This document shows positions 21,690 to 30,800 of a DNA stretch of 64,000 nucleotides, piece after piece; the stretch's first letter is position 1, and each line of letters opens with the position of its first letter. The stretch spans positions 22,801,088 to 22,865,087 of the forward strand of contig OZ024806.1 in assembly GCA_964017045.1 (NCBI GenBank), given 5' to 3'. The translations under genes were made by a program, and so were the position numbers. The notes beneath the pieces were generated by a model. It saw only the letters and a program-made list of their open reading frames with translations, searched no databases and was not told the origin of the DNA. The DNA comes from Omphiscola glabra. Lineage: Eukaryota; Mollusca; Gastropoda; Lymnaeidae.

Positions 21690-23762
21690 CTTGGTACTCG
21701 ATATGAGGTGACGCCTGTATATTAAGACGAAAACTTCAAATGTATATGATATTGTTATTTTATAGTGGAAGCAATTGGTGCTGCAATTTGTCAAAGTCAT
21801 TAGGTACACAGCCAGATGAGACAAGAACCAGGAACTAAAGAAACTGACCCCATCCATGATGTCAATAATGTGGACATGGCTTTGTGGTTGCTGTTTCTAT
21901 GGGTTTTTTTTCTTTTTGGTTTTTTTTATGCGCATGTGTGTGTTGTATAAATTAATAAATAAGCACAATCAAAACCATCGCTTTTTTATTACTTTATAAA
22001 ATGTGTGCTTAAAAGATGCATCATGCAGTTTGAAAATGTATTGTAATTATAACTGTCTAAAGATTTTGTAAACTGTCATTATTATATTTCATACTTGAAT
22101 TTTAACCCACCCCCACACCCCCACCCCACCCCCACAAAAAAAATAAAAAAATAACGGAATAACTTTGAAGTTTTTATTTGTTCTTTAATTTATTTTTTCA
22201 AAATAAAATTATCAGACATTTAAATGGGTCAAGGTTGGAGATTAGACACTGGTTTGTTTTTATCTGTTGTCACACAGGCAGAAAATAGAGTTTTTCGAAA
22301 CAGATGACAATTAGAGTAAAGACAGGGAGAGTGTTTGGAAAGCGAGATGATGTTACAAATGTAGGTGTCTGAAAACTGCGTCTCTGGAGCCGCTTCTGTC
22401 TTTTTAATTGAATAAAGTTGACTATCGTCATTAATATTGAATTTTTCAAAATAGTTTCTAATTTCAAGATATCAGATGTAACATAATACACATGTTATGT
22501 ATCAGATGTAACATAATACATATGTTATGTGCGCATTCACGATCACAATCCGCGCCTGTCTGCATCTCTCTAAATACTTATCACAAATAAAAATTTATAA
22601 AAGGATATTTTCGCTCTAAAAAATTTGCCAAGTATTGTTCAAAGCATTTGTGAGAGCAATTCAATAGGTCCTTGAGGGTGGGGGTAATTCTGAGAAAAAG
22701 GGGGAGGGTATTGTTCGAAAATGTTATTTATGAAAAAATTCTTTAATATATTTCCTTCATAAAAACTGTATGATATCAATTTCAATCTTGAGGTCAAAGA
22801 TTGCCGTTGCTTCGTATCATAATCAGGGATTCTCAGTTGGCTAAAGCAACTTCTGAACACATTAGAGGATTAAGTACTCCGGCTCAAGAAATATGTTATC
22901 TCCTCCTATTTTCATAATAATTATTACTTTTCTAACTCTCACTATTCAGTTTAGAGGTTGCGATAAAGGCCTTTGTCCCTTTGCTAAACCATCTCATTTG
23001 AAATTTTTGTATCCATTTAAGTAATAATTTATTTAGAAGGTATATAGAAGAATCTGTAACAAATTTAAAATGTTCATATTTTCGGGTATTTTATTATTTA
23101 CTTTGGTAGGGGTGGGAGAGCGCTAGACGTCCTAAAGTTTTCAACCTTAAGAATTTCTGGTAATCGTTGTATTGGGGGTTTAATACAGGACGTGCTCTCA
23201 AATCTTAATGAAGACTAATAAGTCCCTTATATGGCTAAGAGAATCACTGAATGGCTGCTCTTAATTGTTGTTTTTTTTCTTTCACCAGTGAAATAATTTA
23301 ATGTGGATGTCTCGTGTTCAGATTGTTTTGTTTATGTACTAAAAATGTACTATGCAATAAAAAAATAAGTAAATTTTGGATCGATAACAGACTCTTATTT
23401 TATCTGATGATTTAGCCTTTTATTAAATAGTAAATTAGTCACAATTTGAAAAATTCGATGTTTAATTATTATTATTTTTTAGGTCATACAATTCTTTAAG
23501 CCATCTTTTTTTCCATCTTATACTTTTAGCTTGTTTTACCAATAATGGAGCAAATGCCATTCACGGTTTTTGATCCATTTCTTTTACAGTAGACACCCCC
23601 CCCCCATACTTGAAAGAATGGTCACTATTTCTCTAGTCCGCTTCCCTAACAAATTGTCCATTTCCCACAACCCTTTCACAACCCCCAACCCCAACAAAGA
23701 AAGAACGAAAGAAATTACGGCTTGTAATACAGAGATTTAGAGCCAAGCTTGGTCATCTAAGG
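21690..23762. other. No gene seen
   Basis: AT-rich spacer between the astacin propeptide exon and the SPIN-like element. I looked for a signal-peptide exon here on the minus strand and did not find one. Confidence 0.5.
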
Positions 23763-23965
23763 CAATGGTTCTCAATCCTCCTAATGCCGTGACCCTTTAA
23801 TAAAGTTCCACATGTTGTTGTGACCCCTTAACCACAATATCATTTTCGTTGCTACTTCATAAATATGTGTTTTCCGAGGGTCTTAGGCGACAACCGTTTA
23901 CGGGTCGTTCGACCCCCCCACCCACCCCCAAAGGGTTTCGCGACCCAGAGGGTTGAGAACCGCAG
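23763..23965. mobile_element. SPIN-like hAT miniature element
   Basis: 203 bp from CAATGGTTCTCAA to GGTTGAGAACCGCAG, flanked by near-identical 8-bp target duplications (atctaagg and atgtaagg). Internal phrases such as GTGACCCCTTAACCA, GTTGCTACTTCATAA, GGTCTTAGGCGAC and GGGTCGTTCGACCCCC follow the SPIN/Charlie-type MITE as I recall it. Non-autonomous, with no ORF. Confidence 0.75.
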
Positions 23966-24504
23966 ATGTAAGGTTTCAACACATTTAGAAAAAATTTTCA
24001 TGCAAAATGGTTCACTCCGACTGTGTCATCAAATACGTGGTCGTCTTTATTTGTGTTTCCGACGAAACAATTGTTCTCTTTCCCACCCGATATTGGAACG
24101 GCGAAAGAAAAAACATCAGTCAGGCGTGACTATGGAAACAGGTAAGTGGTGACCAACCGATACGAAGCATCGCTTTTGTCGGCGTGTCAGCTTTGTTGTG
24201 TGTTCATGGACGACAACCTTGTCGTGGTTATACCGCCCCCCAAGGGTGAACCATAGCACCAAACGAGGCCCTGTAGCAAGCTTGTTGCTGACCAATGTCC
24301 ACGCAGGCTTCCTTAACACATGTCATGACCACCTTGCAATCGACGTGGTTTGCAATGGGTCCTGATAAATCCCATTGAAGAGTTTATTTTTATGTTTGTA
24401 TTTTTTTAAACAGAAAACTCCAAATTAATATTTGGTAACCAATCGTGTTGGTAGCCACTAGATAATTAATGTACATGGGGCGTGGCCGCGAATCACAATT
24501 CGGC

Positions 24505-24513
24505 TTATAAAAA
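24505..24513 (+). promoter_or_regulatory. TATA-like box upstream of kinase-like gene
   Basis: TTATAAAAA in a locally GC-rich patch, about 200 bp before the ATG of the kinase-like gene. It is the only good TATA match in the preceding 300 bp. The function is inferred from position. Confidence 0.35.
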
Positions 24514-24703
24514 TGCGATGAAATCACATGTCAGGTTTGAAATTTTTGGGACTCTCTGAATTTAGAACTCTTAAAGCCTTATGATAAATTTCTGAAGTTC
24601 TCTCTCTATTAATACACTTCAAAAATTAAACACAAAGACGTAACAGTTCAAATGCATTGAGTTAATTCTGGGACGAGTCCTACATCCCTTGTCACATGTA
24701 TCT

Positions 24704-24892
24704 ATGGGTGACGTCAACACAGGCCTCCATCACGTTGCCCCGGGATACATGGACATACTCTCCGACAGCGAGCTTGACCAAGATGTCTTCGAGGAGCTGG
24801 AACTCGTGCCCAGGAAGAAACTGGGTCGACGAGAGTCCATGGTGTCCATGGCTGCTACGGTGGAGTATCCCAGAGGTTTGAGGACGTTAAAG
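24704..24892 (+). CDS. Kinase-like gene exon 1: N-terminal extension and beta1-beta3
   Basis: Starts at ATG in MGDVNTG; the frame is also open upstream to 24644 but without another ATG. Contains KKLGRRESM, a degraded nucleotide-binding loop, and ends in RTLK, holding the conserved Lys. Donor GTACTG, phase 0. Confidence 0.75.
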
Positions 24893-27800
24893 GTACTGTT
24901 TTCTGTGTGTGGGTACTTTTTCATAGGTTTAGTTGCATATCTTATCGTATTATTTCTTTCGTTTCCGATCTTATGATACTATTTTATTGGTTATGTTTCA
25001 ATATTATGATACTATTTTATTGGTTATGTTTCTATCTTATGGTACTATTTCATTATTACTTATTTTTCCCATGTTAGGGATACTTTTCATTGATGGTGTT
25101 TCCCCTCTTAGGGTACTTTCTCACTGGGTATGTTTTTCCTTTTTGTATATCTGGGTATGTTTTTCCTCTTAGTATATCTGGGTATGTTTTTCCTCTTAGT
25201 ATATCTGGGTATGTTTTTCCTCTTAGTTTAGCTGGGTATGTTTTTCCTCATAGTGTATCTGGGTGTTTTTCCTCTTAGTATATCTGGGTATGTTTTTCCT
25301 CTTAGTGTATCTGGGTATGTTTTTCCTCTTAGTATATCTGGTTATGTTTTTCCTCTTAGTGTATCTGGGTATGTTTTTCCTCTTAGTATATCTGGGTATG
25401 TTTTTCCTCTTAGTATATCTGGGTATGTTTTTCCTCTTAGTGTATCTGGGTATGTTTTTCCTCTTAGTATATTGTGTTGAGTATGTTGCTTCTTTTTCTT
25501 ATTCTAATTAAAGTTTATTTCCTAATACTTCTTATCTTATGGCACTGTCTTGGCAAAAATGGGCCTGTGCGTATGGCACTGTCTTGTAATAATGGGCCTG
25601 TGCGTTATGGCACTGTCTTGACAAAAATGGGCCTGTGCGTTATGGCACTGTCTTGTAATAATGGGCCTGTGTCCTATTTTAGGCAGAGTTAACACATTAA
25701 ATATTTTGTTTTACTGTGTGTAGTATACCTTCTATAGGTGATTCTTCCATTGGAACTACAGCAGCCTTTCTTAAGTTAATGTTCCTTTTCTTATGGAGTT
25801 TCCCCTTTCTAAATGTAGTTTTCAATTTTTAATGTAATTTTCTCTTTCTTAATGGAATTTCCATTTTCTTAATGTAAATTTCGATTTCTTTAGGGTATTT
25901 TTCTCTTTCATATTGTACTGTTCCTTGCTTAAGGAATTGTTGTTAGCTTCTTCCTATCATTGGATGCTGGTTCTAGTCTAAATATCCAGTTGTGTATCTA
26001 AAAACTCTGAGTTCCATCTATTTTATTTTCATAGATAAAGCAGTTCAAACTGTGTAATGAAACGTCTTTGTAATCAGTCCTATAGCCTACACTTTTGAAG
26101 CAATTATTATTATTATTATTATTATATGTTGTCTTATATAGCGCGGTACCCCAGCCCTATATCCTACAATGTTGAAGCAATCAGCCCGGTATCCGTCAAT
26201 GTTGAAGACAGCTTATAATTCGTTACCTGATACGAATTGAACTCGGCATTTCGCTCGCTGCACACGGTAGAAATCTTTTACAATTTGAAGGGATGAGTAG
26301 AAAAAAGTACTTAAGTTACAATTTTTTTTTTTAAAAATGAGTTAAGACGGGCATTATATTTGATGACTTCCCCTGAATCATTCCTGTAAATATTATTCAT
26401 GAAAAAATGTCCACAAGAGTTTGATTCAGATTTACCTCGAACAGAATTTAATGTATCTAAATAAGAATTTGAAAAAATTTTAAACTCAATTTTTCTCAAA
26501 ACTTCAAAAATACACGTAAGTACTTTTTCTACTCGGCCCTTCATTTTTATCATGTAAAAGCCTTTCTTAACCAGCGCGCTTTAATAAAAATGTCGCATAA
26601 GAGATGGAGTCGGTGGGCCGTCGAGCGTGAGCTCTTAATGCCCCCCCCCCCCGGCGCTCCCCCACACAAACCAGAGCACTGAAGGACTTAACCCGACTTC
26701 AGCCCGTGCGGGAGGGCGCCGGGAACCTCCCCCTTGACCTAGGGGAGGCCCGGTCGACCGAGGACGCTGCGTTTAAAGCGTCCGCAGTCAACTCTCTGTG
26801 GGTCAGGATGGCTTTGCTTCCACTCCGGGGGTTGGTGTTGCGTTACCACTCCCCACCGCCCAGGGAGTCTTTCGGTCGGGACGTTGGTAGTGGCGGGACG
26901 AAACGGTTGCCTAGGAGCGGCTTTCTCACGGCCGCGTAGCTAAAATCATCGGCATGGGTTTTGAGGGCCACCCAAGCCTCATATCCATTAACAGCAACTA
27001 GTAATCATGTTAGTGGCAGCTCCCGTTGCGTTAGGAGTCATGTGTTTGGCCGGGGTTTTTTTAGCTTCGGGTGGACAAGTCCCCCCTACTAGTCTGCCAC
27101 GCCACGAAGAGGCAAAACCCCATGTGGACGCCCCCAAGTCACCTCGAGGACGCTGCCGCTTACGCAGCACAGAGCGCGCTTTAATAAATGATTGGGTCAC
27201 TCGTTAAGGTACCAGGTTATGTTGTCAGTGGCTTTCCTCTGCGGCTTGGCTTCGCCGTGATACATCCTTTCCGTTGCATGTCCAGCTCAGCGTATTCGGT
27301 CAAAAAAAGGACAGATTATCTCCACGGCTTGGGAAAAGTGTTGAGGTGTCACTGGGCGAATGTTGTGTGTAGATAGACGGCTACGGTGAGGAGACAGCTC
27401 AGGTCTCATCTCTACCGACATGCTCTCAAGAATAAAAGTCCACCAATGGATTTTTTTGTTTGTGCTAGATCGTTAACAATTTGAAACTTACAATGATTTT
27501 GTTGTTGTTCGTCAGTCAAAATCGACAAGGACAATTTAGTCATCCAGTTAGAGGTGGGGTGGGTCACGGTGAGTGCGTAGGTGGCTTGCTAGTCCGATTC
27601 GTTCTCGGAATAGTCTCTGGCACCGTGGGCATGTGACAGTTGCTGTAGTCGGTGATCTAAGGTTGCTTTTTCGGGCTAGCCTGCGTGTATCAGCTGTCGC
27701 TAAACTTCTGACTTCATGAGATTGAGCCCACTTCTTGGCAGTTGATCTCCACCATGGCTCTGTCCTGGGCAGTCTGCACCAATTCAATAGGGTTAATGCT

Positions 27801-30800
27801 GAATGCCTTTAGTGCTGCTTTCAGTGTGTCGTTGTATAGCTTTCATTGACCTCCTTGGGAGCGCTTGCCTAGCGCCAGTTCAATGAAGAATAGCTTTTTA
27901 GGGAGCCGGTTGTCTTCCATAAAGGTATACGGTAAAGATTTGTGAAGCACGGATGCTTTCTGCCTTTGCCAGTATTTAGGGTTTCACCCAAACTGCGTTC
28001 TTTGGCCCGCGAGACTTCGCACATAAAAAAAACTCGTTTTATTTCCTGCTCAGGTGTAGAGTACTTATCTCCCTTCATAAAGGTTAATGTCAGATCTTGA
28101 AAGAGGATACGGGCCTGATGGTATGATCATCGAAGTGGTTACATACAAATAAAATAAAAAATAGTTCTTGCAAAAAAAAATATATAAAGGATTTTTTTGT
28201 TTAATATTTCCAGCTGATTCCAATACAATATTTCCAGTTGATTGCAATGTAATATTTTCAGCTGATTCCAATGAGAGGTCACAAAAAACTGAACAAAGTG
28301 AGAGAGACGTTGTTTGACAACGAGGTGGCCATCTTGTCTGAGCTGAAGCACCCGTGCATACAGGAGCTCATTGACACCTATGAGTGTCCAACCTACTTCG
28401 TCCTCTGCTACAACTACTGCAGCCAAGGTGACCTCCTGGAGGTCATCAAGAGCCGACACCGCCCGGACATCTCGTCCTACTTTGCGCACATGACGTGCGC
28501 GGTCAAATACCTCCACAGCCGGAAGGTCGTTCACAGGGACATCTGGCCGGGACATTTTGTCGTGAACGAGGACAACGTTGCGGTGCTCATCGACTTCTCG
28601 AAAGCAATGATCTTGGAGGACTCATCCGCTAAACTTGTCCTTCGTGGATGCCGTGCGGGGTACTCAGCGCCGGAAGTTGATGGGGAAACGCCGGTAGATC
28701 CGTTTAAGGTAAGCTCCATTTAGGTCTATTATAGCGCTAATGTAGTCTATTGTAGCTAAAATGTGGACTATTGTACGCCCTGAGGTCTTTTGGAGCACTA
28801 ATGTAGTTCTGTTGTAGCCCTCTAATGTGTACGTCTTAGCTCAAGTGTGGTCCATTTTAAATTAAAGGTCGTCCTATTGTAGCTCTAATGTGGTTTATTA
28901 TACCTCTTATGGAGTCTATTGTAGCTCTAATGTGGTCTATTGTAGCTCTATTGTGGTCTATTGTATCTCTTGTGTGGTCAATTGCAGCTCTAATGTGGTC
29001 CATCAGCTCATTTAGTTCATTTCTATCTAGTAAATTGACACATTTAATCATATGGTTTCTCTCCGAAAATCGCTTCGCATTCTTATTTACACTGTTTCTC
29101 ATTTTCAATCTATATCTCTCACCCCTTTCAGCCTTCGAAATTTAGACTCCTATCGATTTCTCATTATTTCCGAGGCCCTCTCATTTGACTCACTTTCGTC
29201 TCCAACATCATAATAGATGCTGGAGCTTTGCACATTTCACAAATTGTTGTTTAACAAATACCTGTTCCTATGGCCCATAGTTTGTATTGAAAACTCGGAC
29301 GTCCATTCTGCGTTCCTAAATCATCGATTGCCTAGTCCAGTTCATTTATTTAATTTTTCCCTTTGCATTCGAAATCATCTGCATTTGAGATAACTTTAGA
29401 TTTCACGAATAAAAACATATTTTTTTAAAAATCCTTATTTTTAATTTTGTTTTTGTTCGTGGCTGGCTGGATGGGTGGCAAAATCTTCCTGGTGGCTTAT
29501 TGACCCACTTCCCGTCATCCTATCGAGCTGAAACTCGGCACATGGACTCATTGCCGATGACAACACATTATTTCAAATTATCACCCAATACCAACCTCCA
29601 TAAAAAGTTTTTCATGTTTTTCAAAGGGAAGTTGAAGAAAATATGCCATTGATTCAACGAAATAAAATTCCCGACAACTGGGCTAAATGAGATTCCTTTA
29701 AAAAAAATGCACGTGCGTTTGGTCCGTAATATTTTCTTCTTTTATTCTGAAATAGTTGGTAGAATAAATCGGCAGTCTAGAAGCGGGTGGGTCATTAGAA
29801 TAGCAATATAGTTCAGGGGCGTGAAAAACAGTGCCGTTGCGAGACTTGGGATGGGATGGGGAAGGGGTAATTTTGATTCTAATAAATAGCGTTACCGAAA
29901 TGCATATTTTGTCAAATTTTCAGCCTCGCCAACTCCCACCCCACCCCCCCTCCCCCCATACTTTTCTCGATAGTATATTTTATAAAGGATTTATATGAAA
30001 AACCTTTGTTTTTTAGAGGTTGTTTAAGCTATTTATACAGTGACGCCATTACATTGGACTATAAATGCTAATACGATTTTTTAAACTCTTTTTTTTTTTG
30101 GCAAACCACTTAATCTGGTATAGCAAGGAGCACCAAACTAAGGTTCGCGGGCTGGATCCGGCCCGCGACGTCAGTTCATCAGACCTGCCGACCGTAAATG
30201 AATGTGCTTGATAAAACGCCATAGAACATAAGACGGTGCGGTACAATTTAAATATTATGTTTAGAATCAGGTACTTCGGTTTTGTACATTTTTAAATATT
30301 GCATTTAAATAGAGCAAATTGTAAATGCAAAATGAAAGCAGAATCAAGTTTCTTGTTTATTAATTTTTGAGCGATTTATTTTTAATGTGTGATATCGTTT
30401 CGTATTGTTTACTATGGACTGCAACTCCACATTTTGTGACCACAAACCGCTGATCACGTCATGCGCAGTGACTCTTGATTATATGATAAATAACTTTTAT
30501 TTCGGTATCAGTAAGTATTGCTAAGTATTACAAGTTATAATAATTAAATTAATTTTAACATTATTCTGCAATTATAAAGAAATTATAATTTATCTAGCTT
30601 TGTAATGTATGGCATCCTTCTGTCTTCACGAGACGATGGAGTAGCTATATTGTAGTCCTACACTTCGACGAGTGGCTCACTAGGCCAATCCTGGAATGAC
30701 AATCTCGTCTGCATTTCACGCAGGAGAATGATGATTCCTGGTTAATGTTGGCCTTCCGTGCTGTTCTTTTTCTTGCAAGGGCTTCGTTCCGCACATCTTC

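Noticed and set aside
23865..24142. Possible 5' exon of the kinase-like gene ending at ACAG|GTAAGT
   Set aside because: The donor is good, but the upstream part is the SPIN-like element and no compatible acceptor was found before 24704.
28139..28555. 138-codon minus-strand ORF
   Set aside because: Antisense shadow of kinase exon 2.
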